Shown here: positions 7,396 to 15,423 of the stretch, piece after piece | How the letters are laid out: every line of letters starts with the position of its first letter | How positions within the stretch are numbered: the stretch's first letter is position 1 | Origin: Francisellaceae bacterium UBA6186 | GTDB taxonomy: Bacteria > Pseudomonadota > Gammaproteobacteria > UBA6186 > Azoamicaceae | Length of the DNA: 21,000 nt | NCBI GenBank assembly: GCA_002422785.1 | Contig: DITK01000006.1 | Coordinates: 2,386-23,385 of the forward strand | Direction: 5' to 3' | Notes under the pieces: model-generated | Databases searched by the model: none | The model's input: the letters and a program-made list of their open reading frames with translations, nothing else | Told to the model about the DNA's origin: nothing | Position numbers and translations under genes: made by a program

Positions 7396-7895
7396 CTATT
7401 ACTGAAAATCCGGAAACTTCCGAGCTAACCGATGCAATCCATCGTGGTTTTATGGTTACTAATGTTTCTGATTTAATTAATTGGGCTAGAACTGGTTCGT
7501 TATGGCCCATGACTTTTGGTTTAGCATGTTGTGCTATAGAGATGATGCATGCTGGTGCATCTAGGTATGATTTAGATCGTTTTGGGGTTATGTTTAGACC
7601 AAGCCCAAGACAAGCAGATGTAATGATAGTAGCTGGCACGTTAACTAATAAAATGGCACCAGTTTTGCGTCGAGTATACGATCAAATGGCTTTCCCTAAA
7701 TGGGTAATTTCTATGGGTTCTTGTGCTAATGGTGGTGGATATTATTATTATTCTTATGCAGTGGTTCGTGGTTGCGATAGAATTGTTCCAGTTGATATTT
7801 ATGTACCTGGCTGCCCGCCTACTCCTGAAGCTTTAATTTACGGAATTATGCAACTGCAAAACAAAATCAAGCGTTCTAATAATATATATTTATGA
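7389..7895 (+). CDS. nuoB: NADH-quinone oxidoreductase subunit B
   Basis: NuoB carries the terminal 4Fe-4S cluster N2, which hands electrons to quinone at the NuoB/NuoD interface. With the start at 7389 the product is 168 residues. The N2 ligands are present: the tandem Cys47-Cys48 in L-A-C-C-A-I-E, Cys112 in M-G-S-C-A, and Cys142 in P-G-C-P-P. The segment from N-W-A-R-T-G-S-L-W-P to V-P-G-C-P-P-T is near textbook. An in-frame ATG at 7368 would add seven residues and overlap nuoA by 28 bp. The 7389 start is preferred because AGGG lies 9 nt upstream and the overlap is then only 7 bp. The stop shares an ATGA with the nuoC start. Confidence 0.96.
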   Translation: MVAITENPETSELTDAIHRGFMVTNVSDLINWARTGSLWPMTFGLACCAIEMMHAGASRYDLDRFGVMFRPSPRQADVMIVAGTLTNKMAPVLRRVYDQMAFPKWVISMGSCANGGGYYYYSYAVVRGCDRIVPVDIYVPGCPPTPEALIYGIMQLQNKIKRSNNIYL

Positions 7896-8581
7896 ATTTA
7901 TCAATGATCGAACAACAAATAGCTAAAAAATTTCCTAATAATATTATTGGTTGCCAAGCTAATCATAATTTTAATCAAGAATTTACTATAACAATCTCGG
8001 GCACCGAATATTTATTGTCCTTATTACAATACCTAAAAGAAGAACCATCTATCTACTGTCAGCAATTAATTGATTTATGTGGGGTTGATTATCTACATTA
8101 TGGTAAAGCAGAATGGAATACTCAAACGGCCACCAATCATGGTTTTAGTCGAGCAGTTAACAACAATGCTGGTGAAACAGCTTTAACACCCGAGAACACC
8201 TCTAGATTTGCGGTAGTATATCATTTATTATCTTTATCAAATAATTTGCGTATAAGGGTAAAATGTTTTTTACAAGATTTAAATTTATCTGTACCATCAT
8301 GTATTGTTATTTGGCCTGTTGCTAATTGGTATGAACGAGAAGCATTTGATTTGTTTGGCATTTATTTTAATAACCATCCAAATTTACGTCGTATTTTAAC
8401 TGAAGATAATTTTAATGGTGCGCCTTTTAGAAAAGATTTTCCATTGAGTGGTAACCTGGAGGTTAGGTTTGATGCAAAATCACAACAAGTTATTTATGAG
8501 CCTATTAATATAGATCAATATAATGTAGTTCCTAAAGTTATTCGTCCCGAAAAAATTATGGAAAATGACAGCGAAACATGA
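7892..8581 (+). CDS. nuoC: NADH-quinone oxidoreductase subunit C
   Basis: NuoC (30-kDa subunit) has no cofactor and braces NuoD and NuoI in the connecting arm. The 229-residue product contains the family signature W-Y-E-R-E-A-F-D-L-F-G-I and R-K-D-F-P-L-S-G near the C-terminus, then Y-E-P-I-N. The insertion around residues 70-95 (Y-G-K-A-E-W-N-T and G-F-S-R-A-V) is the form seen in beta- and many gammaproteobacterial NuoC proteins. It stands as a separate gene and is not fused to NuoD as in E. coli. It starts within the nuoB stop (ATGA) and ends within the nuoD start (ATGA), so translation is probably coupled at both ends. Confidence 0.94.
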   Translation: MNLSMIEQQIAKKFPNNIIGCQANHNFNQEFTITISGTEYLLSLLQYLKEEPSIYCQQLIDLCGVDYLHYGKAEWNTQTATNHGFSRAVNNNAGETALTPENTSRFAVVYHLLSLSNNLRIRVKCFLQDLNLSVPSCIVIWPVANWYEREAFDLFGIYFNNHPNLRRILTEDNFNGAPFRKDFPLSGNLEVRFDAKSQQVIYEPINIDQYNVVPKVIRPEKIMENDSET

Positions 8582-9831
8582 CCGATACTACGACTAATAT
8601 TATAAATTTTGGACCACAACACCCAGCATCTCATGGTGTATTGCGTTTAGTATTAGAATTAGATGGCGAAGTAGTTAAAAAAGCAGATCCTCATATTGGT
8701 TTTTTACACCGTGCTACAGAAAAATTAATAGAAACTAAACCATACAATCAAAATATTGGCTACATGGATCGCTTAGATTACATCTCCATGATGTGTAACG
8801 AACATGCTTATGTATTAGCCATAGAAAAACTTTTGTTAATTAAACCGCCAATTCGTGCTCAATATATTAGAGTCATGTTTGATGAATTAACTAGGATCTT
8901 AAATCATTTGTTGTGGTTGGGTACTCATTCGTTAGATCTTGGTGCTATGAGCATGTTTTTATATTGCTTTAGGGAAAGAGAAGATATCCTTGATTGCTAC
9001 GAGGCAGTATCTGGAAGCCGTATGCATGCTAATTATTATCGCCCAGGTGGGGTATTTAAAGATTTACCAAATAGTATGCCTAAATATCAAGTATCAAAAT
9101 GGCATAATAAACAACAAACTTCTAAATTAAATAATAATCGAGATGGTAGCTTATTAGATTTTATTTGGGATTTTACCGAAAGATTTCCTGGTAAAATAGA
9201 TGAGTATGAAACTTTATTAACAGACAACCGTATTTGGAAGCAACGTACAGTCAATATTGGAATTGTACCAGCAGATCGTGCGGTTGCTTTAGGCTTCACT
9301 GGGCCTATGTTACGTGGTTCTGGCGTTGCATGGGATTTAAGAAAAAAACAACCATACGAAGTGTATGATCGATTAAAATTTAAAATTCCCATCGGTAAAA
9401 ATGGCGATAGCTACGATCGTTATTTAGTTAGAATCGCAGAAATGAGAGAATCAAATAAAATTATTCGCCAAACAGTTGCTTGGTTACGAAACAATTTAGG
9501 ACCAGTAATGTTAGATAATAATAAAGTTACCCCCCCAAAAAGATCTGAGTTAAAAACTGGAATGGAGTCTTTAATTCATCACTTTAAACTATTTTCTGAA
9601 GGATATTGTCTACCAAAAGGTGAGTGTTATGCAGCAATAGAGCATCCTAAAGGAGAATTTGGTGTTTATTTAATTTCTGATGGTGCTAATAAACCCTATC
9701 GGTTAAAAATTAGATCAGCTGGATTTGCGCACTTGTCAGCTATTAATGAAATGGCTACAGGGCATTTATTAGCTGATGTTGTTACCATATTAGGCACTCA
9801 AGATATAGTTTTTGGCGAGGTAGATCGTTAA
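8578..9831 (+). CDS. nuoD: NADH-quinone oxidoreductase subunit D
   Basis: NuoD (49-kDa subunit) forms most of the quinone-binding cavity next to cluster N2. The 417-residue product begins with N-F-G-P-Q-H-P-A-S-H-G-V-L, with His15 and His19 in the quinone-site loop. Y-M-D-R-L-D-Y follows at 62-68, the segment whose tyrosine and neighbouring residues contact the quinone head. Further blocks are L-G-F-T-G-P-M-L-R-G-S-G, W-D-L-R-K-K-Q-P-Y and the C-terminal G-E-V-D-R. Nothing looks truncated. A C7 tract at 9530-9536 encodes part of Thr-Pro-Pro. The gene ends in TAATG, sharing one base with the nuoE ATG. Confidence 0.97.
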   Translation: MTDTTTNIINFGPQHPASHGVLRLVLELDGEVVKKADPHIGFLHRATEKLIETKPYNQNIGYMDRLDYISMMCNEHAYVLAIEKLLLIKPPIRAQYIRVMFDELTRILNHLLWLGTHSLDLGAMSMFLYCFREREDILDCYEAVSGSRMHANYYRPGGVFKDLPNSMPKYQVSKWHNKQQTSKLNNNRDGSLLDFIWDFTERFPGKIDEYETLLTDNRIWKQRTVNIGIVPADRAVALGFTGPMLRGSGVAWDLRKKQPYEVYDRLKFKIPIGKNGDSYDRYLVRIAEMRESNKIIRQTVAWLRNNLGPVMLDNNKVTPPKRSELKTGMESLIHHFKLFSEGYCLPKGECYAAIEHPKGEFGVYLISDGANKPYRLKIRSAGFAHLSAINEMATGHLLADVVTILGTQDIVFGEVDR

Positions 9832-10337
9832 TGGGCAATATAAGTTTATCTGACGGATTAACCTTGTTAACTCCAGATGTTATTGCAGAAATAGAACAGT
9901 GGATTATAAAGTTTCCAGAAAAACGTAAAAAATCAGCAATTATTGCCGCACTAGCTGTAGTGCAGAGACATAACAATGGTTGGCTAAGTGATAGATTGTT
10001 AACAGAAGTTGCAGAATATTTAGAATTGCCGAAAATTTCAGTATACGAAGTTGCAACATTTTATAGTATGTTTGAATTAAAACCAGTCGGTAAGTATAAA
10101 ATTGCTATTTGTACTAATATATCTTGTATGTTATGTGGTTGTAAATCAATCGTTAATCATGTAAAAAATAAATTAAATATTGAATTTGACGAAGTAACAA
10201 ATAACGGTAAATTTAGTTTAAAACAAGGAGAATGCATAGCAGCTTGTGATAAAGCACCGGTTATTCAGATAAATAATCAGCAATTTTATAATGTAACCAC
10301 TGAATTAATCGATAAAATTTTGGAAGATTTAGAATGA
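9831..10337 (+). CDS. nuoE: NADH-quinone oxidoreductase subunit E
   Basis: NuoE (24-kDa subunit) holds the 2Fe-2S cluster N1a beside the flavin of NuoF. The 168-residue product has an N-terminal helical domain, then V-A-T-F-Y-S-M-F at about 74-81. The thioredoxin-like domain has the four expected ligands: Cys94 and Cys99 in C-T-N-I-S-C, and Cys135 and Cys139 in G-E-C-I-A-A-C. Two extra cysteines (102 and 104) sit just after the first pair. The usual V-E-C-L-G-A-C is slightly changed to G-E-C-I-A-A-C, and the family's N-A-P-M reads K-A-P-V. The cluster site looks functional, in contrast to the NADH site of its partner NuoF. ATGA overlap with nuoF. Confidence 0.95.
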   Translation: MGNISLSDGLTLLTPDVIAEIEQWIIKFPEKRKKSAIIAALAVVQRHNNGWLSDRLLTEVAEYLELPKISVYEVATFYSMFELKPVGKYKIAICTNISCMLCGCKSIVNHVKNKLNIEFDEVTNNGKFSLKQGECIAACDKAPVIQINNQQFYNVTTELIDKILEDLE

Positions 10338-11545
10338 TTAATACACATAACAATAAAAATAATTATAAAATTTGGAAAAACATTTTAGCAAAAAATTTAG
10401 GTTTAACTGAAATAATTAATCAATTAACTATATCTAAATTAAGAACCAGGGGTGGTTTTAATTTCATTACCGGATTGACTGCTATTGATCGTAATAGTTC
10501 TTTACAAAAATATATAATATGTAATGCAGAAGAAGGTGAACCTGGTACTTTTAAAGATCGTGACATAATGACGTATCAAACTGAGTTGTTATTAGAAGGA
10601 ATCGCTATTGCAGGATTTATTATTGGTGCAACGATTGGTTATATATATATTCGTTGGGAATTTAACGAACAGTTCACAAAAATAGAACAAGCATTGAAAC
10701 ATGCTTATGCACAGGGATTATTCGGTAAAAATCTTTTTAATTCTAATATTAGTTTTGATTTGCATGTATTGCACGGTGCTGGCGGCTACATTTGCGGTGA
10801 GGCAAGTGCCATGCTGGAATCAATCGAAGGAAAGAAGAGTTTTCCAAGAATTAAACCACCATTACCTACAACTTTTGGATTATACGGCTTACCCACTGCA
10901 GTAGTTAATGTTGAAACATTAGCAACTATTCCTGGCATTTTAGCAAAAGGTGGTGATTGCTATTTAAAATTAAGTAAAACTAATACTGGTGGCTGCAAAA
11001 TTTTTAGTATTTCAGGGCATGTGGAAAAGCCAGGTAATTATGAAGTAGTACTAGGCACTAGTTTTATAGAATTATTAACTATGGCTGGCGGCATAAAAAA
11101 TGGTAAAAAGTTAAAGGCGGTTTTACCAGGTGGGCTATCTTCTCCTGTTTTACCAGCAGATATTATTATGCGATTAGAATTAGATTATGATATTTTAACC
11201 ACAGCCGGATCTACATTAGGATCTGGGGGTATAATAATTATGGACGACACTACTTGTATGGTCGAGATCTTAACAAGAATTACTAAATTTTATATGGACG
11301 AGTCTTGTGGTCAATGTTCACCGTGCAGAGAAGGTACTGGATGGATGTATAGAATAGTTAATAGAATTTTTATAGGTAATGGTCATTTAAGAGATCTAGA
11401 AATGTTAGACAATGTTGCAAACAACATTTCCGGTAAAAATATTTGTGCATTAGGGGATATGGCCGCCATGTCAGTTAAAAGTTTTATACAATATTTTCGG
11501 AATGAATTTAGCAGCAAAATTAACATGGTATCATGCAATATATGA
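10334..11545 (+). CDS. nuoF: NADH-quinone oxidoreductase subunit F, with an altered NADH-binding site
   Basis: NuoF (51-kDa subunit) normally binds FMN and NADH and passes electrons to cluster N3. The 403-residue product is about 20 shorter than usual at the N-terminus. The N3 ligands are intact: Cys325, Cys328 and Cys331 (E-S-C-G-Q-C-S-P-C-R-E-G) and Cys371 (I-C-A-L-G-D). N-A-E-E-G-E-P-G-T at 64-72 and N-V-E-T-L are recognisable. The glycine-rich loop is not normal. Where the family has G-R-G-G-A-G-F-P-T-G-L-K-W, this reads T-R-G-G-F-N-F-I-T-G-L-T-A (38-50), with about two residues missing just after. The family's I-C-G-E-E-T reads I-C-G-E-A-S (Ala157), R-G-E-F reads R-W-E-F (Trp108), and K-P-P-F reads K-P-P-L (Leu177). 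The frame is intact and the rest is conserved, so this is not an ordinary pseudogene. Whether it still oxidises NADH is uncertain. Confidence 0.93.
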   Translation: MINTHNNKNNYKIWKNILAKNLGLTEIINQLTISKLRTRGGFNFITGLTAIDRNSSLQKYIICNAEEGEPGTFKDRDIMTYQTELLLEGIAIAGFIIGATIGYIYIRWEFNEQFTKIEQALKHAYAQGLFGKNLFNSNISFDLHVLHGAGGYICGEASAMLESIEGKKSFPRIKPPLPTTFGLYGLPTAVVNVETLATIPGILAKGGDCYLKLSKTNTGGCKIFSISGHVEKPGNYEVVLGTSFIELLTMAGGIKNGKKLKAVLPGGLSSPVLPADIIMRLELDYDILTTAGSTLGSGGIIIMDDTTCMVEILTRITKFYMDESCGQCSPCREGTGWMYRIVNRIFIGNGHLRDLEMLDNVANNISGKNICALGDMAAMSVKSFIQYFRNEFSSKINMVSCNI

Positions 11546-13923
11546 TCAATATTAAGATCGATGACATTCAAGTGACAGTTAAACAAGGATCTAGAATCAT
11601 AGAAGTTGCAGATTATTTAAAAATTCCTATTCCAAGATTTTGTTACCATGAAAAACTATCTATTGCTGCAAATTGTAGAATGTGTTTAGTTGAAATAGCT
11701 AATGTACCAAAATTACTACCAGCATGTTCAACTCATGTAACGGAAGGTATGCAAATTTTTACTAAATCTTCGAAAACTATTGCAGGTCAAAAATCTGTGA
11801 TGGAGCTATTATTATTAAATCATCCGTTAGACTGTCCAATCTGTGAGCAAGCTGGAGAATGTGAATTACAAGATTTGTCGTTACAATTTGGCAAAGACAC
11901 TTCAAGATATAAAGAATCTAAAAGAACCGTGGTTGATCAAAATTTAGGACCACTAATTGCGACTAATATGACTCGCTGTATTCACTGCACTAGATGCATA
12001 AGATTTGGTGAAGAAATAGCCGGGACTAAAGAATTGGGAGCAATACATCGTGGTGAATGTATGAAAATTACAATTCCCCCTGATACCACAATAACTTCTG
12101 ATGTGTCTGGCAATATTATTGATTTATGCCCGGTTGGTGCCCTAACATCTAAGCCATTTATGTATAATAGCTCTAGATCTTGGGAACTTAAGCAAGTAGC
12201 TAGTATTAGTTGCCATGATTGTCTTGGTTCTAATATTTATTATCATGTGAACAATAGTCAAGTGAAAAGAGCCGTTCCTGCTAACAATCCTAAGATAAAT
12301 AGCATATGGTTATCAGATAGAGATAGATTTGGATTTATTGGTATTAATGCGCAAGATCGATTAAAACATCCTTTATTAAAAAAAGATGACAAATGGCGTA
12401 TTGCAACTTGGCAGGAAGCATTATCTTTTATTCATCAAAAATTATCTAACATTATTGAAAAAGATGGTGCTCACAACTTGGGTGGTCTTATTTGGCCTAA
12501 TGCTACGTTAGAAGAATTTTTTTTATATCAAAAGTTATTTAAAAATTTAGGAAGTGGCAATATTGATCATAGATTACGTCAATTAGATTTTCGTGCCCCA
12601 CATATGGCACCATCGTACCCAAGTTTAGGACTAACTACAGTTGCAGAGCTTGCAAGTAGAAAATTTATTTTATTAATCGGATGTCACGTTAATAAAGAAC
12701 AACCAATTGCCGGCATCCATATAAGAGCTGCAACTCTTGCAGGTTGCGATGTAGTAGTTGTTAATCCTATCGATTTTAGTTTTAATTTTAATATTTACAC
12801 CAAATATATTGGCCAACATGGCAACATTTTAACTCCGCTATTACAAATTGCTAAAGCTATTACTACGGCAACTGTTAATCCATTACCACATGATGCGGCA
12901 GTATTATTAAAAAACATCGAATATGATAATTCACATTTGGAAATTGCTAAAAAAATATTATCTACAGAAAATGGTAAAGCATCAATTATTTTAGGATCGT
13001 TAGCAGTTAATCATCCAGAATATTCTAACATTGTAGCAATCAGTAATTTAATTTGTTTGTTAACCAATGCCAAATTCGGATCTTTTTCAGATGGAGCTAA
13101 TAGTGCTGGTGCCTGGCTTGCAGGCTGTGTTGCAGATCACAATACTAAATCTTTAAATGCTCGTCAAATGTTACAGTCTGCCTTAAAGGGATATATTTTA
13201 TTGGGAATAGAACCGGAATTAGATTGTGCTGAAGGTGCTAGTGTTACAAATACTTTGTTGCAATCTGAATTTGTAGTGGCAATTACGTCTTTTGAAAGTG
13301 AATTATTACTGCAATATTCTGATGTTTTATTACCGATGGCTGCCCCGCAAGAATCTTATGGCACGTATATTAATGTAACCGGAATGTGGCAGGAATTTTC
13401 ATCAGCAGTACCGCCAATAGGTGAAAGTAAAACAGCAGCACAAATTTTAACAATGATTGCTCAAACTTTTGGTTGGGATTTTGCTGATTTGAATATTACT
13501 GATATAGTCAAACAATCCATGAATAGCTCTATTAACAACACCACTTGGCAATACCATAATTTAGCAATAGAACAATATTGTAACCATTCCATAAATACTT
13601 TAGTAAAAATTGCACCAATATCTTTATATGCCACCGACCCAATCATCAGACGCTCTAAAAGTTTACAAGAAACCAATGACGCAACGATTAAAGCATTAAT
13701 TAACCCACAATCTGCTAAGTATTTAGACATTCAAACCGGAGATGTTGTAAAAATTATATCTTACAACAATATTGATAATATAATTCAATTACCAATTATA
13801 ATTAGCAGTACAGTTCCAGAAGGCTGTATTTTGATAAATCAAATTAACACTAAAACTTTAGTTGGTTTACCATACAGTATGTTAACCTTAGAAAAACTAA
13901 TATTAGAGAAAATGCATGTATAA
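11542..13923 (+). CDS. nuoG: NADH-quinone oxidoreductase subunit G
   Basis: NuoG (75-kDa subunit) carries the iron-sulfur wire from NuoF to NuoI. With the start at 11542 (ATGA overlap with nuoF) the product is 793 residues and begins M-I-N-I-K-I-D-D, as in the family. A start three codons earlier (11533) is less likely. The ferredoxin-like domain has the N1b ligands Cys34, Cys45, Cys48 and Cys62. N5 has His94, Cys98, Cys101 and Cys107 (N-H-P-L-D-C-P-I-C-E-Q-A-G-E-C). N4 has Cys146, Cys149, Cys152 and Cys196 (C-I-H-C-T-R-C and C-P-V-G-A-L). A long molybdopterin-oxidoreductase-like domain follows, which in complex I has no molybdenum cofactor. All cluster sites look complete. It overlaps nuoH by 8 bp. 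Confidence 0.95.
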   Translation: MINIKIDDIQVTVKQGSRIIEVADYLKIPIPRFCYHEKLSIAANCRMCLVEIANVPKLLPACSTHVTEGMQIFTKSSKTIAGQKSVMELLLLNHPLDCPICEQAGECELQDLSLQFGKDTSRYKESKRTVVDQNLGPLIATNMTRCIHCTRCIRFGEEIAGTKELGAIHRGECMKITIPPDTTITSDVSGNIIDLCPVGALTSKPFMYNSSRSWELKQVASISCHDCLGSNIYYHVNNSQVKRAVPANNPKINSIWLSDRDRFGFIGINAQDRLKHPLLKKDDKWRIATWQEALSFIHQKLSNIIEKDGAHNLGGLIWPNATLEEFFLYQKLFKNLGSGNIDHRLRQLDFRAPHMAPSYPSLGLTTVAELASRKFILLIGCHVNKEQPIAGIHIRAATLAGCDVVVVNPIDFSFNFNIYTKYIGQHGNILTPLLQIAKAITTATVNPLPHDAAVLLKNIEYDNSHLEIAKKILSTENGKASIILGSLAVNHPEYSNIVAISNLICLLTNAKFGSFSDGANSAGAWLAGCVADHNTKSLNARQMLQSALKGYILLGIEPELDCAEGASVTNTLLQSEFVVAITSFESELLLQYSDVLLPMAAPQESYGTYINVTGMWQEFSSAVPPIGESKTAAQILTMIAQTFGWDFADLNITDIVKQSMNSSINNTTWQYHNLAIEQYCNHSINTLVKIAPISLYATDPIIRRSKSLQETNDATIKALINPQSAKYLDIQTGDVVKIISYNNIDNIIQLPIIISSTVPEGCILINQINTKTLVGLPYSMLTLEKLILEKMHV

Positions 13924-14923
13924 TATTTTAGATAATATTATTAAAATTATTATGTTGATGGTTTCATTATCAGTAATAATTATTTTTTATACTTTATGGG
14001 AAAGACGATTTATAGGATTTATTCAAGATAGAGTAGGACCAAACAGGCTAGGACCTTATGGTTTATTCCAACCAATTGCAGATACTATTAAATTATTACT
14101 TAAATCCATGATTATTCCTAATAGAGCAAATAAAACTTTGTTTATATTAGGTCCGGTTACAACTGTTGTGGCAGCATTATCTTTATGGGCGGTAATTCCT
14201 ATTAATCCAAATATCGTGCTGTCGGATCTTGATGTTGGCTTATTGTATTTGCTAGCAATTCAGTCGATTGGAGTAAATGCGATTATTATTGCCGGATGGG
14301 CATCCAATTCCAAATATGCATTGTTAGGATCTATAAGAACAGCTGCTCAAATGATTTCTTATTCTATCCCTATGGGCTTTGCCGTAGTTGGAGTATTAAT
14401 GAAATCTGGCAGCATGAATTTATCGAAAATTATTAATGCCCAACAAGGCGGAATTAATAATTGGTTTTTTATCCCGTTATTACCATTATTATTTATTTAT
14501 TGGGTATGCGCCTTAGCTGAAACTAATAGACTACCTTTCGATGTTGCAGAAGGAGAATCAGAGTTAGTAGCAGGTTTTCATATAGAATATTCTGGCATGG
14601 GCTTTGCTTTGTTTTTTTTAGCTGAATATAGCAATATGATTCTAACCTCAATTTTAACTGTGATTATGTTTTTCGGTGGTTGGTTATCACCATTTAATCA
14701 TTATTTATTATGGGTTCCTAATCTTTGTTGGTTATTTATTAAAGCGTTTATTTTTATGACCATATTCTTATGGTTAAGGGCTACGTTACCAAGATATAGG
14801 TATGATCAAATTATGAATTTGTGTTGGAAAATTTTAATACCAATAGCTTTAATATGGATTATTGTAGGCATTTTTTCTGATGGGTGGTTGTTTTTTAGCA
14901 AGAAATCCATGGTGATTATATGA
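13916..14923 (+). CDS. nuoH: NADH-quinone oxidoreductase subunit H, lacking a conserved glutamate
   Basis: NuoH (ND1) anchors the connecting arm to the membrane, forms the quinone entry and contains the E-channel that links quinone chemistry to proton pumping. The 335-residue product has about eight membrane helices. It includes E-R-R-F-I-G-F-I-Q-D-R-V-G-P-N-R (29-44), A-E-T-N-R-L-P-F-D-V-A-E-G-E-S-E-L-V (201-218) and F-H-I-E-Y-S-G-M (221-228). The family's A-A-Q-M-I-S-Y-E is here A-A-Q-M-I-S-Y-S, so Ser150 (TCT at 14363-14365) replaces a glutamate that is nearly invariant, equivalent to human ND1 E143. The other visible acidic residues (Glu202, Glu212, Glu214, Glu216, Glu224) are kept. It starts inside the nuoG end and shares ATGA with nuoI. 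Confidence 0.95.
   Translation: MYNILDNIIKIIMLMVSLSVIIIFYTLWERRFIGFIQDRVGPNRLGPYGLFQPIADTIKLLLKSMIIPNRANKTLFILGPVTTVVAALSLWAVIPINPNIVLSDLDVGLLYLLAIQSIGVNAIIIAGWASNSKYALLGSIRTAAQMISYSIPMGFAVVGVLMKSGSMNLSKIINAQQGGINNWFFIPLLPLLFIYWVCALAETNRLPFDVAEGESELVAGFHIEYSGMGFALFFLAEYSNMILTSILTVIMFFGGWLSPFNHYLLWVPNLCWLFIKAFIFMTIFLWLRATLPRYRYDQIMNLCWKILIPIALIWIIVGIFSDGWLFFSKKSMVII
14428..14462. repeat. Imperfect hairpin within nuoH
   Basis: AATTATTAAT (14428-14437) pairs with ATTAATAATT (14453-14462). Inside it GCC (14438-14440) can pair with GGC (14447-14449) around CAACAA, leaving a 3-nt GGA bulge. Six T follow two bases after the stem. The outer arm is pure A/T, so chance is plausible. Confidence 0.25.
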
Positions 14924-15423
14924 TCAAAAATTTTTTTAAATTTATAATTATATTTATTAAAAAAATTTTCTTGATAGACATTTTTAATGGGTTATTATTA
15001 ACTGGCAAACATATTTTCAAAACTAAAATAACAGTTCAATATCCAGAAGAACAAACACCAAAATCATCTAGATTTCGTGGACTACATGCTCTGCGTCGTT
15101 ATTCCAATGGTAGGGAACGTTGCATTGGGTGTAAATTGTGCGCAGCAGTATGTCCAGCAGTAGCTATTACTATAGATTCAATAGTTGCAAGCGATGGATC
15201 ACACCAAGCCAGCAAATATGAAATAGATTTATTTAAATGCGTATATTGCGGCCTGTGTGAAGAATCATGTCCGGTCGATGCTATCGTACAAACCAATATT
15301 GCAGATTATCATTTTGAAAATCGTGGCGAACAAATATTGTCCAAAGAAAAATTATTAGCTATCGGTGACAAATATGAGCCACAAATCATAGCCAACAGGA
15401 ATAAAGATGCAGCTTTTATTTGA
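14920..15423 (+). CDS. nuoI: NADH-quinone oxidoreductase subunit I
   Basis: NuoI (TYKY) is an 8-iron ferredoxin carrying clusters N6a and N6b, which pass electrons from NuoG to NuoB. The 167-residue product has an amphipathic N-terminal segment that lies on the membrane and then R-F-R-G-L-H-A-L-R-R-Y. The two cluster motifs are C-I-G-C-K-L-C-A-A-V-C-P (Cys68, 71, 74, 78) and C-V-Y-C-G-L-C-E-E-S-C-P (Cys107, 110, 113, 117). The last cysteine of each motif serves the other cluster. Y-H-F-E-N-R-G-E-Q-I and K-L-L-A-I-G-D-K-Y complete the family pattern. It starts within the nuoH stop and overlaps nuoJ by 17 bp. Confidence 0.97.
   Translation: MIKNFFKFIIIFIKKIFLIDIFNGLLLTGKHIFKTKITVQYPEEQTPKSSRFRGLHALRRYSNGRERCIGCKLCAAVCPAVAITIDSIVASDGSHQASKYEIDLFKCVYCGLCEESCPVDAIVQTNIADYHFENRGEQILSKEKLLAIGDKYEPQIIANRNKDAAFI
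15397..15400 (+). promoter_or_regulatory. Ribosome binding site for nuoJ
   Basis: AGGA inside the nuoI coding sequence lies 6 nt before the nuoJ ATG at 15407. It supports the start that overlaps nuoI by 17 bp. Confidence 0.5.

Noticed and set aside
10701..10904. Plus-strand 67-codon frame inside nuoF
   Set aside because: Out-of-frame shadow of nuoF. The nuoF frame is continuous with conserved motifs on both sides, so this is not evidence of a frameshift.
11411..11428. AATGTTG-CAAA-CAACATT hairpin in nuoF
   Set aside because: The 7-bp stem is short enough to be expected by chance in 21 kb of A/T-rich DNA.
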